Shown here in pieces: positions 7,520 to 14,825 of a stretch of 18,217 nucleotides of DNA (position 1 is its first letter; each line of letters begins with the position of its first letter). The stretch comes from an uncultured Clostridium sp. (GTDB lineage Bacteria > Bacillota > Clostridia > Lachnospirales > Lachnospiraceae), in contig URNT01000052.1 in NCBI GenBank assembly GCA_900549235.1, positions 1 to 18,217 on the forward strand, given 5' to 3'. Made by a program: the position numbers and the translations under genes. The notes beneath the pieces are model-generated. The model was not told the DNA's origin and did not search any database. It saw only the letters and a list, made by a program, of their open reading frames with translations.

Positions 7520-8581
7520 TTACGGGCCGGGCACCCATGCGCCGCTTTCATTTACCCAGTAACCGTCCGGAGTGCGGCAGTTGGCGTACATGGCTCCGGT
7601 GTCAGGATCCAGATAATACTGAAGTCCGTTTACTTCCACCCACCCGGTAGCCATATAACCCTGGGCGTCAAAGTAATACCAGGAACCATTGATAGAAAGC
7701 CACTGGGAGGCGGCAAAGGTGCCGTCAGGATTCTTCCACTGCCATCTGGTGCCGTCTGCGGTCTGAGTCCAGCTTCCTTCCGGAGCGGTGGTATTCTGTG
7801 TCGCTGCTGTTTCATCTGCGGCGGATTCGGCAGGAGCGGTTATCTCAGCCTCAGTTACATTCCAGGTGTCGGAGGTAACCCAGCTACTCTTTGCGCTGTT
7901 GCTGGAGCGGACAGAACGTACCTTGAAACGGTAGGCCCCTGGCTGGGTGATCAGCTTGGAAAAATCATAGGAGGTGTCGTAAACAGAGAAGATCTCTCCG
8001 ATCTCGCTGTTGTCACGAATTAGCTGCAACTGGTAATATTTGGAATCTGAGGAGCCGCTCCAGGAGCCGTGCGCTGTCTGATCCGCAGCCCAGGTGGCGT
8101 CTGAGGGAGGATTGGCACTGCTCATGTCAGCATCTTTATCGAAGATCAGCTGTACAGTCAGAACCATGGTGGCGCCGCCGTCCTTCTTTTTGGCATCTAC
8201 AAATTTCAGCTTATCGTAGCGGTTTTTTATGGAACTGCCCATAGTCAGCTTGAAATTGCTGGAGGAGGTGCCGGAGAAATAATATTCATCCTCGTCCTCT
8301 ACCCCAAGGGTGATCTCAAATTCTGGGGGAGTGGATCGGGTCCATTCGTCGCCGTAGTCATTGACCACCTCGCAGCCGTCTATGTAGTAAAGATCCGTAT
8401 TATCGCCGGTGGCAGTTACTTCTACGTCGCCGCCGCTGCTGCCTACACGGATGTCAGTATCGATGGTCAGGTTTATTTTGCCCACCTTCTTGCGGCTGTC
8501 AGCCAGTGCGGCAGGAGCCATGGCGGCCGACAGAAGGGCGGCGGTTAATAAAAGAGCTGCCGCTTGTTTGAGTTTTCTCAT
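7520..8581 (-). CDS. Secreted cell-wall-binding protein with choline-binding-type repeats
   Basis: The 353-residue protein starts at the ATG at 8581-8579, preceded by AAAGAAAGGAA. The frame stays open upstream to 8698, but that extension overlaps the end of the kinase gene and lacks a signal sequence. A signal peptide (MRKLKQ, a hydrophobic core, then PAALA before D28) directs secretion. Residues 30-165 form an unrecognised, beta-rich domain. Residues about 172-240 (WSGSSDSKYYQLQLIRD to YRFKVRSVRSSNSAKSSWV) look like a fibronectin type III domain. After a Thr/Ala/Glu linker (242-266), residues 268-353 contain choline-binding-type repeats such as GSWYYFDAQGYMATGWVEVN, which anchor proteins to wall teichoic or lipoteichoic acids. 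It lies directly downstream of a two-component system transcribed the same way and has its own candidate promoter, so it could be a target or a co-transcribed part of that system. No enzymatic domain was recognised. Confidence 0.85.
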   Translation of the reverse strand: MRKLKQAAALLLTAALLSAAMAPAALADSRKKVGKINLTIDTDIRVGSSGGDVEVTATGDNTDLYYIDGCEVVNDYGDEWTRSTPPEFEITLGVEDEDEYYFSGTSSSNFKLTMGSSIKNRYDKLKFVDAKKKDGGATMVLTVQLIFDKDADMSSANPPSDATWAADQTAHGSWSGSSDSKYYQLQLIRDNSEIGEIFSVYDTSYDFSKLITQPGAYRFKVRSVRSSNSAKSSWVTSDTWNVTEAEITAPAESAADETAATQNTTAPEGSWTQTADGTRWQWKNPDGTFAASQWLSINGSWYYFDAQGYMATGWVEVNGLQYYLDPDTGAMYANCRTPDGYWVNESGAWVPGP

Positions 8582-8627
8582 ATAAATGTTCCTTTCTTTG
8601 TGTGATGGGACGACAGTTGCTGCATTT

Positions 8628-8656
8628 AATATAACACAAATCAGATGGAAATTAAA
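8628..8656 (-). promoter_or_regulatory. Candidate promoter of the cell-wall-binding protein gene
   Basis: On the minus strand TATATT (8633-8628) is preceded directly by TGT, an extended -10 pattern. A TTTAAT (8656-8651) stands 17 bases upstream as a weak -35 box and overlaps the stop codon of the histidine kinase gene. The ATG at 8581 lies 46 bases downstream. The -35 box matches only three of six consensus positions. Confidence 0.4.
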
Positions 8657-10058
8657 GGTTATTGGACCGCGGGAGGGAAAATACAAATTCTGTCCCAACG
8701 CCCTCTGTGCTTATAACGTCAATATTTTCTCCATGGGCCTGTATGATTTCCTTTACAATGGAAAGTCCCAGGCCGGTTCCTCTCTTATCCTTGCCTCTGG
8801 AAAGATCCGTCTTATAAAAACGCTCCCAGATTTTTTTTACACTGTCTTTTGGGATGCCGATCCCGTTGTCCTTTACTGACACAAAGACCTTTTCGTAACG
8901 GCTGGAGGCTTGGATGTAGATGACGGAGTCATTGTGGCTGAATTTGATGGCATTGTCGATCAGGTTGTACATAACCTGCTGGATTTTGCCCATATCAGCG
9001 TACACCATCTGGATATTATCGGAAAAGGTCAGGTCAAAGCTGATATTTTTCGCGTCGCAGGTGCCTTCAAAGGAGGCAGCCGTATCCTTTATGATCCGGT
9101 TGATGTCGAAATTAGTGCGGGACAGATAGCCCTTAGCGTCCAGAGAGTTTAAGGTAAGCATACTTTCTGTCAGCTTATGAAGGCGCTCTGTTTCCGAAAT
9201 GACCCTGGAAATGTATTTTTCATACAGCTCCGGCGGGATGGTGCCGTCTAAAATAGCTTCCAGATAGCCTTTGATGGAAGTCAGGGGAGAACGGAAGTCA
9301 TGGGATACATTAGCAATAAAATTCTTCTGGTATTCCTCCATTTTATTCAGCTCGTCGGACATATAGTTCAAGGTGTCCGCCAGGTATCCCATCTCATCAT
9401 GGGTCTTTACCCGGATCCGGTAGTCCAGGTTTCCGGCCGCGTATTCATTTGCCCCTACAGTGATCTTTCTCAGAGGCAGGTAAACAGTCTGGGTAAAGAC
9501 CAGAAGGATAATCAGGGACAGTCCGAAAATAATAGCAGAGGTAATATAAAGAATATCCAGGGTACTGGTCTGGGACTGGCTGATCTGGCTTATGGGAAGA
9601 TGGATCAGCACATAGCCGTATACGTTGTAATTGCCCGTAATGGGGGCGGAAACGCTGAGCACATCCTCCTGGAACATTTTATAATAATCGCTGATGGTAT
9701 AGGAGCGGTTGCCCATGGCCGTAGGATCAAAATCCGGGATGGCAGTATCGGTGCGCTGTCCGCCCCGGCTGTCCATGATGATGATTCCCTGGCGGTCCAC
9801 TACCCAGATTTCAGATCTGAGATAGGCAGAAAGAGCCCGGATCTGGGCAGATACGGCAGTTTCCTCCTGAGGCTTTCCCTGGTACATGGAGCCGCAGGAG
9901 GAAGCAAGTACATTTGCCTCGTCATACAGGGCGTCAGCCCGTTCCTGGATCAGATGATCCCTGGTGATCCGGGAGGAGAAGGTAGCGATGGTCACAAAGC
10001 CCAGGAGCCCGAAGATCAGATAACCCAGGATAAATTTGGAATAGAGGGAGCGTGTCAT
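8652..10058 (-). CDS. Membrane sensor histidine kinase with HAMP domain
   Basis: The 468-residue protein has a short cytoplasmic tail, a membrane helix at about 9-29, an extracellular sensor region of about 135 residues (30-165) and a second helix at about 166-190. The sensor includes IWVVDRQGIIIMDSRGG and GYVLIHLPIS, suggesting a PAS-like or Cache-like fold. HAMP covers 190-242. The DHp domain has NFIANVSHDFRSPLTSIKGY with phosphoacceptor H253. The ATPase domain shows the N-box (NLIDNAIKF, 365-373), DNGIG (397-401) and GTGLGL (427-432), all intact. It should phosphorylate the upstream response regulator. Its ATG overlaps the regulator's TGA (ATGA), indicating translational coupling. Overall it resembles the WalK/PhoR-like kinases common in clostridia. 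The signal is unknown; the secreted wall-binding protein immediately downstream hints at a cell-envelope signal, which is inference. Confidence 0.93.
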   Translation of the reverse strand: MTRSLYSKFILGYLIFGLLGFVTIATFSSRITRDHLIQERADALYDEANVLASSCGSMYQGKPQEETAVSAQIRALSAYLRSEIWVVDRQGIIIMDSRGGQRTDTAIPDFDPTAMGNRSYTISDYYKMFQEDVLSVSAPITGNYNVYGYVLIHLPISQISQSQTSTLDILYITSAIIFGLSLIILLVFTQTVYLPLRKITVGANEYAAGNLDYRIRVKTHDEMGYLADTLNYMSDELNKMEEYQKNFIANVSHDFRSPLTSIKGYLEAILDGTIPPELYEKYISRVISETERLHKLTESMLTLNSLDAKGYLSRTNFDINRIIKDTAASFEGTCDAKNISFDLTFSDNIQMVYADMGKIQQVMYNLIDNAIKFSHNDSVIYIQASSRYEKVFVSVKDNGIGIPKDSVKKIWERFYKTDLSRGKDKRGTGLGLSIVKEIIQAHGENIDVISTEGVGTEFVFSLPRSNNL

Positions 10059-10765
10059 CTTTTTACCTCGAATTTATAACCGATCCCCCATACAGTAGTG
10101 ATGGACCAGTTGGCATGATCCTTGATTTTTTCCCTGAGACGCTTGATATGTACGTCTACAGTTCTGGTGTCGCCGATGTATTCATAACCCCAGATATGGT
10201 CTAACAGCTGCTCCCTGGTAAAGACCTGATTGGGAGAGGCGGCCAGGAAGTAGAGAAGCTCCAGCTCCTTGGGGGGCATTTCTACGGAATGACCCTTGTA
10301 GATCACGGAGTAATTGGTCTGATTGACAATCAGGTCTGGATATTCTACATAATCTCCCTGCTGCTGGCTGGAGGAGGGAGGGACTGCAGGCACCATCTGG
10401 TAGCGCCGGAGTACAGCCTTTACACGGGCTACCAGTTCCTTGGAATCAAAGGGTTTGATCATATAGTCATCAGCCCCCAGCTCCAGGCCCAGCACCTTAT
10501 CGAAGATCTCCCCCTTTGCGGAAAGCATGATCACCGGCACCTGGGAGGAGGTCCTTAGCTCCCTGCATACCTGATAGCCGTCGATGCCCGGAAGCATCAG
10601 ATCCAGAAGCACCAGGTTGGGCTTAAAATCAGGAAAGACCCGGAGTGCTTCCTCTCCGTCTCCCACGATCATGGTCTCGTAACATTCCTTCATCAGGTAG
10701 AGTGAGATCAGCTCTGCTATATTTGCGTCATCATCTACAATGAGGATACGCTGTTTTTCTGCCAT
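10055..10765 (-). CDS. OmpR/PhoB-family response regulator
   Basis: The 236-residue protein starts at the ATG at 10765-10763, seven bases after AAGGAGA. An in-frame upstream ATG at 10810 has no comparable ribosome binding site and was rejected. The receiver domain (1-120) has the acidic pair D11/D12, the phosphorylated Asp D55 in LVLLDLMLPG, and K104 in YMIKPF. The winged-helix DNA-binding domain (about 136-235) carries PPKELELLYFLAASPNQVFT, then IGDTRTVDVHIKRLREKI and VWGIGYKFE, typical of OmpR-type transcriptional regulators. A linker rich in Pro, Ser and Gln (128-136) joins them. It overlaps the histidine kinase gene by four bases and starts 53 bases after the mutS2 stop, so it may be co-transcribed with mutS2; no obvious separate promoter was seen in that gap. 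Target genes cannot be read from the sequence. Confidence 0.94.
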   Translation of the reverse strand: MAEKQRILIVDDDANIAELISLYLMKECYETMIVGDGEEALRVFPDFKPNLVLLDLMLPGIDGYQVCRELRTSSQVPVIMLSAKGEIFDKVLGLELGADDYMIKPFDSKELVARVKAVLRRYQMVPAVPPSSSQQQGDYVEYPDLIVNQTNYSVIYKGHSVEMPPKELELLYFLAASPNQVFTREQLLDHIWGYEYIGDTRTVDVHIKRLREKIKDHANWSITTVWGIGYKFEVKR

Positions 10766-10818
10766 AGTATGTCTCCTTTTGCTATAAAAGTCCTGCCGCC
10801 TGCCAGGCATATACAGGC

Positions 10819-13275
10819 TTACTTAAATGTCACAATGGTCACGCCGGTATCGCCTTCTCCGAACACGCCCAGACGGAATTCCTTTACATATTTTAGCTGG
10901 CGCAGCCGCTTGTGGACCGCATTTTTCAGGGCACCGGTACCCCTGCCGTGAACCACACGGACGCTTGGAAGGTGGGCCAGGTAGGCGTCATCCAGGTATT
11001 TTTCCATAACAGGCATAGCCTCGTCTACGGTCATGCCGATCAGGTTCACCTCAGGCGATACGGAGAAGGATTTGGACATCTTGATCTGGCCGGAGCCGGT
11101 ACGGGAGCCGGAGGCCTGAGCATAGGAGCCGCCGGATTTCCCTTTGGATTTTCCAGAGCCGCCGTAGCTTACGGAGGAGCCGCCTACGGTAGCGCTTATG
11201 TCGGTTTCGTTTAAAAGCTCCAGATCCTTTATATTTACCAGGGAGCGGAGGATGCCCATCTGGACATACAGGTCGCCTTTGGCATTTGGAAGGGTGCTGA
11301 CGGTGCCCTTTAAGTTCATGGAAAGTACCTTTACGCCGTCGCCGATTTTCAGCTTCTTTGGAGAAATGGGCTGGCTTGGGCCCTTGGCCTTGACGGCCAG
11401 CTTGTCATCGGTTTTCTTTAGCTGCTCACGGAGCCTGCCGCGCTGGGCCTCCAGCTCCTTGCTAAGACCGGAGTCGGCAGACAGCTTATTGATCTGCTTT
11501 ATGGTCTGATCTGCCGTTTCCTTGGCTTCCCGGAGAATGCGCTGGGCTTCCTCGGCGGCATTTCGCAGCAGCTTCTCCTTCCGTTCGTCCAGACGCTCCT
11601 CCTTCTGAGTCAGGCGGGCCTTCAGCTGGGCTACCTCATCCTTATAGGCCTTCAGCTCCGTCTGTTCCTTTTCGATGGTGACGCGGCTGTCCTCCAGGCT
11701 TGTCAGCAGGTCCTCAAAGGACTGATCCTTGGCCTCCAGGTGGTTTTTGGCGTCCTCGATAATATAGTCCGGCAGGCCCAGCTTCTTTGAAATGGCGAAG
11801 GCATTGCTCTTTCCCGGGATACCGATCAGCAGGCGGTAGGTGGGCTGCAGGGTTTCTACGCTGAATTCGCAGCAGGCATTTTCCACCCCGGAGGTAGTAA
11901 GGGCAAATACCTTCAGCTCGCTGTAATGGGTAGTGGCCATGGTGCGGCATTCCATATTGTGGAGGAAGGACAGGATGGAAATAGCAAGAGCCGCTCCCTC
12001 TGTAGGGTCCGTTCCGGCTCCCAGCTCGTCAAAGAGGCACAGGGAACGGGAGTCTGCCTGCTCCAGGATCCGCACAATATTAGTCATATGGGCCGAGAAG
12101 GTACTGAGGCTCTGTTCAATGCTCTGCTCGTCGCCGATGTCAGCAAATACCTCGTCAAATACAGCCAGCTCCGATCCTTCCCAGGCCGGAATATGAAGGC
12201 CCGCCTGACCCATCAGGGTGAACAGGCCCACTGTTTTCAGGGAAACAGTCTTTCCGCCGGTATTGGGGCCGGTAACGATCAGCAGGTCAAATTCCTTTCC
12301 CAGCCATACATTGGTAGGTACTACCTTTGCAGGATCCAGCAGAGGGTGACGGCCGTCCTTGATGTGGATGTAACCCCTGTTATTGAATAAGGGGGCGCTG
12401 CACTTAAACTGCCGCGACAGGGCTGCTTTCGCGAAAATGAAATCCAGTTGGGCCAGAACCTCCATATTTAGCCTTAGGGCCTCACAGTAAGGGGCAGTCT
12501 GGTTGCTTAAGGAGGCCAGAACTGCTTCGATCTCCTTCTGCTCCTGGATTTCCAGCTCCCGGAGCTCATTGTTCAGCTTGATAATAGCCATGGGCTCGAT
12601 AAAGAGGGTAGAACCGGTGGAGGACTGGTCGTGAACCATACCGGACACCTGGTTTTTGTATTCAGCCTTTACTGGAAGGCAGTAGCGGCCGTCCCTCATG
12701 GTGATCACCGCGTCCTGAAGGTAGGAGCGGGAGGAATTTAAAATGGAATTCAGCTGGGTATGCACCTTATCAGCCGTCAGCTTCATGGAGCGGCGGACGC
12801 GGGCAAGACCGGGGCTGGCATCATCTGCCACCTCGTCCTCAGAGAGGAGACAGCGCTTGATCTCATTGTTCAGAGGTGTCAGGGGCTCTAAGGAGGCAAA
12901 ATAGGTCTCCAGGGAGTCAAAATCATCCTCCGGCTCCGCAGTTTCCTGATCGTGGCGTCCGTAGGCTTTGGCCCGGGCGGCAACCGTAAGAAGGGAACTG
13001 ATGGAGAGAAGCTCGGGGATGGACAGGGAGCTGCCGATCTCCAGCCGCTTTAAGGAATCGCCGATGTCCCGGAGGCCGGAAAAGGAGACAGATCCCTTTA
13101 AGCGGATGCGTGTAACGGCGTCAGTGGTATTGGCCTGCCAGGTCCGGATCTCCTCAAGAGATGAGGAGGGGATAAGGGACTGGCAGAGGGACTTGCCCAG
13201 GGGTGAGGCCGCATGGGAAGTCAGGGTAGTAATGATTTTTGTATATTCCAGAGTTTTTAAGGCTTTTTCGTTCAT
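10819..13275 (-). CDS. mutS2: MutS2 family ATPase/endonuclease with Smr domain
   Basis: The 818-residue protein starts at the ATG at 13275-13273, preceded by AAGGAAG; an upstream in-frame ATG at 13308 was rejected for lack of a ribosome binding site. It has the MutS-type core with Walker A GPNTGGKT (336-343), the STFSAHM signature (391-397) and Walker B CLFDELGAGTDP (413-424). A long coiled coil (about 520-620), a KOW-like segment (about 645-690), a Ser/Gly/Lys-rich linker (697-730) and a C-terminal Smr domain (about 740-818, with VHGRGTGALK) follow. The MutS1 mismatch-recognition domain is absent, as expected for MutS2. In other Firmicutes MutS2 limits homologous recombination or rescues collided ribosomes. 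The Smr start reads VNLIGMTVDEA instead of the LDLRG form linked to nuclease activity in some homologues. It leads the minus-strand block. Confidence 0.95.
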   Translation of the reverse strand: MNEKALKTLEYTKIITTLTSHAASPLGKSLCQSLIPSSSLEEIRTWQANTTDAVTRIRLKGSVSFSGLRDIGDSLKRLEIGSSLSIPELLSISSLLTVAARAKAYGRHDQETAEPEDDFDSLETYFASLEPLTPLNNEIKRCLLSEDEVADDASPGLARVRRSMKLTADKVHTQLNSILNSSRSYLQDAVITMRDGRYCLPVKAEYKNQVSGMVHDQSSTGSTLFIEPMAIIKLNNELRELEIQEQKEIEAVLASLSNQTAPYCEALRLNMEVLAQLDFIFAKAALSRQFKCSAPLFNNRGYIHIKDGRHPLLDPAKVVPTNVWLGKEFDLLIVTGPNTGGKTVSLKTVGLFTLMGQAGLHIPAWEGSELAVFDEVFADIGDEQSIEQSLSTFSAHMTNIVRILEQADSRSLCLFDELGAGTDPTEGAALAISILSFLHNMECRTMATTHYSELKVFALTTSGVENACCEFSVETLQPTYRLLIGIPGKSNAFAISKKLGLPDYIIEDAKNHLEAKDQSFEDLLTSLEDSRVTIEKEQTELKAYKDEVAQLKARLTQKEERLDERKEKLLRNAAEEAQRILREAKETADQTIKQINKLSADSGLSKELEAQRGRLREQLKKTDDKLAVKAKGPSQPISPKKLKIGDGVKVLSMNLKGTVSTLPNAKGDLYVQMGILRSLVNIKDLELLNETDISATVGGSSVSYGGSGKSKGKSGGSYAQASGSRTGSGQIKMSKSFSVSPEVNLIGMTVDEAMPVMEKYLDDAYLAHLPSVRVVHGRGTGALKNAVHKRLRQLKYVKEFRLGVFGEGDTGVTIVTFK

Positions 13276-13312
13276 ATGGTAAATCTTCCTTGTGTGAGTA
13301 TTTTGCACTGCT

Positions 13313-13363
13313 CATGGGTTCGTGGATATTATACCTCAAACCCATCAATATTACCATGGGTTT
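13313..13363. promoter_or_regulatory. Operator-like array of three ATGGGTT motifs
   Basis: CATGGGTT (13313-13320), AAACCCAT (13338-13345, inverted) and CATGGGTTT (13355-13363) lie in the divergent gap between mutS2 and the HtrA-like gene. The second and third copies form a perfect 8-bp inverted repeat with a 10-base spacer; the first and second form a 7-bp inverted repeat around the candidate mutS2 -10 box. The arrangement suits a dimeric repressor site or alternative hairpins. No regulator is known for it. Confidence 0.45.
13328..13356 (-). promoter_or_regulatory. Candidate mutS2 promoter
   Basis: On the minus strand a perfect TATAAT (13333-13328) lies 53 bases upstream of the mutS2 ATG. 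The hexamer 17 bases upstream is TGGTAA (13356-13351), a poor -35 match, so this promoter would be weak or activator-dependent. It sits between copies of the ATGGGTT motif. Confidence 0.4.
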
Positions 13364-13388
13364 CTTGGAAGAAAATTGGGAGAAAATC

Positions 13389-13417
13389 TTGCATAATGCG
13401 TACAAGGAACGTATAAT
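13389..13417 (+). promoter_or_regulatory. Sigma-A promoter of the HtrA-like gene
   Basis: TTGCAT (13389-13394), a 17-base spacer and a perfect TATAAT (13412-13417) stand 33 bases before the ATG at 13450. This is the best promoter match in the window. Transcription would begin near 13424, which excludes the in-frame ATG at 13423 as the main start. Confidence 0.8.
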
Positions 13418-13449
13418 GAAAGATGAGATTCTTCGTAAGGAGGAACGAT

Positions 13450-14763
13450 ATGACGGATAAGCGTGATGATGACGGGTTACGGGAGCGGGAGCACCGGTTT
13501 ATTAATGAGAAAATCGTCAGGCAGCCTTTGACGAGAAAGCAGATTGCCAGGAGAATCGTGCTGACTGGGTTCTGCGGGATTTTGTTTGGGGTTCTGGCGG
13601 CGGTCTGCTTTGTGGTGTCGGCGCCGGTGGCTCAGAGGCTTTTGGGACAGGAGCTTGTGGATTCGGGAGATCAGATCACGATTTCAAAGGACGAGCCCGA
13701 TGCTTTTTCTGAGGCGGAGACAGAGCCTTCGGAGCCGGTGGAGACGGAGCCGGTAGATGAGATGATACGGTCTGAGATCGCGAAATATCATTATACATCT
13801 GAGGATCTGAACAAGCTGTACGGGAACCTGCGCACCATTGCGGCAGAGGCGGACAATTCGGTTGTTTCAGTTCATTCCATCCAGCATGAAATGGACTGGT
13901 TCAACAATCCCATTGAGACAACGGGAAAGTATTCTGGCGTTGTGATCGCGCGGACCAGGGCGGAATTTCTGGTTCTGACCTCTTATGGGGCAGTGGAGGC
14001 GGCGGATTCCATTGACGTAGTGCTTTCTGATGGGACAACTCTGGAGGGGACGGTACGTCAGAGCGATTCGGTGATGGGGATGGCAGTTGTGGGGGTGGAC
14101 GGAACCCATATGGACGGAGAGCAGTTTAAAAAGATTCAGCCCATTACTCTGGGAAATTCTTACGCAGTCAAGCAGGGGGATATTGTGGTGGCCGTAGGAT
14201 CCCCTGCAGGGATCGTACATTCCAGCGATTACGGCTTTATTTCTTATGTAGTGAGAAATGTGCAGACCGTAGACGGCAGCGCCAGGGTATTTTACACCGA
14301 TGCGGCCGGCAGCGAAGAAGCAGGAACCTTTCTCCTGAATATATCAGGAGAGCTGATTGGCTGGGCGACTGGCACCTACGATCAGGAGCAGGAAACATCT
14401 ATGACAACCGTTATGGCTGTATCCGATTATAAAGGAGTCCTGGAAATGCTGACCAATGGCATTCCGGTACCCTATTTTGGCATACAGGGCCAGGAGGTAA
14501 GCCAGGCCATGGAGGAAACAGGGATGCCCAAGGGCATCTATGTATCAGCCGCGATCAATGACAGCCCTGCCTACAACGCAGGCATACAGCCGGGAGATGT
14601 GATCACCTGGATGAACGGCCAGCAGGTTGGGACCATGAAGGACTTCCAGAACCAGATTGAAAAGCTCCACGCAGGGGACCAGATCAAAGCAGCTGTCCAG
14701 AGAAACAACGGGAAAAATGAATATAAAGAAATAGAGTTTGATGTAACCATCGGAGCCAGGTAG
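13450..14763 (+). CDS. HtrA-like membrane pseudoprotease with PDZ domain
   Basis: The 437-residue protein starts at ATG 13450, seven bases after AAGGAGG. A cytoplasmic, charged N-terminus (1-34) is followed by one membrane helix (about 35-58), an acidic linker (80-105), a trypsin-like HtrA domain (about 128-330) and a PDZ domain (about 340-435, with YFGIQGQEV and AGIQPGDVITWMNG). Alignment by motif shows the whole catalytic triad is replaced. The usual LTNYHVV reads LTSYGAV (His to G180), DLAVL reads GMAVV (Asp to G210), and GNSGGPL reads EEAGTFL (Ser to A291). Fold motifs such as SGVVIA, VGSPAG and ISGELIGWATG remain, so it is probably a folded, non-proteolytic binding or scaffold protein outside the membrane. 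It has a strong sigma-A promoter, is divergent from mutS2 and lies 62 bases upstream of the yhaM gene. Confidence 0.86.
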   Translation: MTDKRDDDGLREREHRFINEKIVRQPLTRKQIARRIVLTGFCGILFGVLAAVCFVVSAPVAQRLLGQELVDSGDQITISKDEPDAFSEAETEPSEPVETEPVDEMIRSEIAKYHYTSEDLNKLYGNLRTIAAEADNSVVSVHSIQHEMDWFNNPIETTGKYSGVVIARTRAEFLVLTSYGAVEAADSIDVVLSDGTTLEGTVRQSDSVMGMAVVGVDGTHMDGEQFKKIQPITLGNSYAVKQGDIVVAVGSPAGIVHSSDYGFISYVVRNVQTVDGSARVFYTDAAGSEEAGTFLLNISGELIGWATGTYDQEQETSMTTVMAVSDYKGVLEMLTNGIPVPYFGIQGQEVSQAMEETGMPKGIYVSAAINDSPAYNAGIQPGDVITWMNGQQVGTMKDFQNQIEKLHAGDQIKAAVQRNNGKNEYKEIEFDVTIGAR

Positions 14764-14778
14764 GAACCATGCCTGGCT
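14754..14778 (+). other. Hairpin spanning the stop codon of the HtrA-like gene
   Basis: AGCCAGG (14754-14760) and CCTGGCT (14772-14778) pair perfectly, with the TAG stop codon in the 11-base loop. No T-run follows, so it is not a classical terminator. It could slow readthrough or protect the upstream message, or be incidental. Confidence 0.35.
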
Positions 14779-14799
14779 GCGTTGCTGTAAGGAGCCATT

Positions 14800-14805
14800 T
14801 ATAAT
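14800..14805 (+). promoter_or_regulatory. Possible -10 box upstream of yhaM
   Basis: A perfect TATAAT lies 20 bases before the yhaM ATG, but the hexamers at 16-18 bases upstream (CTGCGT and neighbours) match a -35 box poorly. It may be a weak internal promoter or a chance match. Confidence 0.25.
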
Positions 14806-14825
14806 AGAAAGATGAGGAAATAAAC

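Noticed and set aside
8582..8698. Upstream extension of the cell-wall protein to an ATG at 8698
   Set aside because: It overlaps the kinase 3' end and removes the signal peptide from the N-terminus; the ATG at 8581 has a good ribosome binding site and a complete signal peptide.
9300..10079. A 259-codon plus-strand frame opposite the histidine kinase
   Set aside because: Shadow of a clear kinase gene with intact H, N and G boxes; no family resemblance.
11091..11190. Repetitive Gly/Ser/Lys coding stretch in mutS2 that could be taken for a tandem DNA repeat
   Set aside because: It is a low-complexity protein linker between the KOW-like and Smr domains with no regular DNA period.
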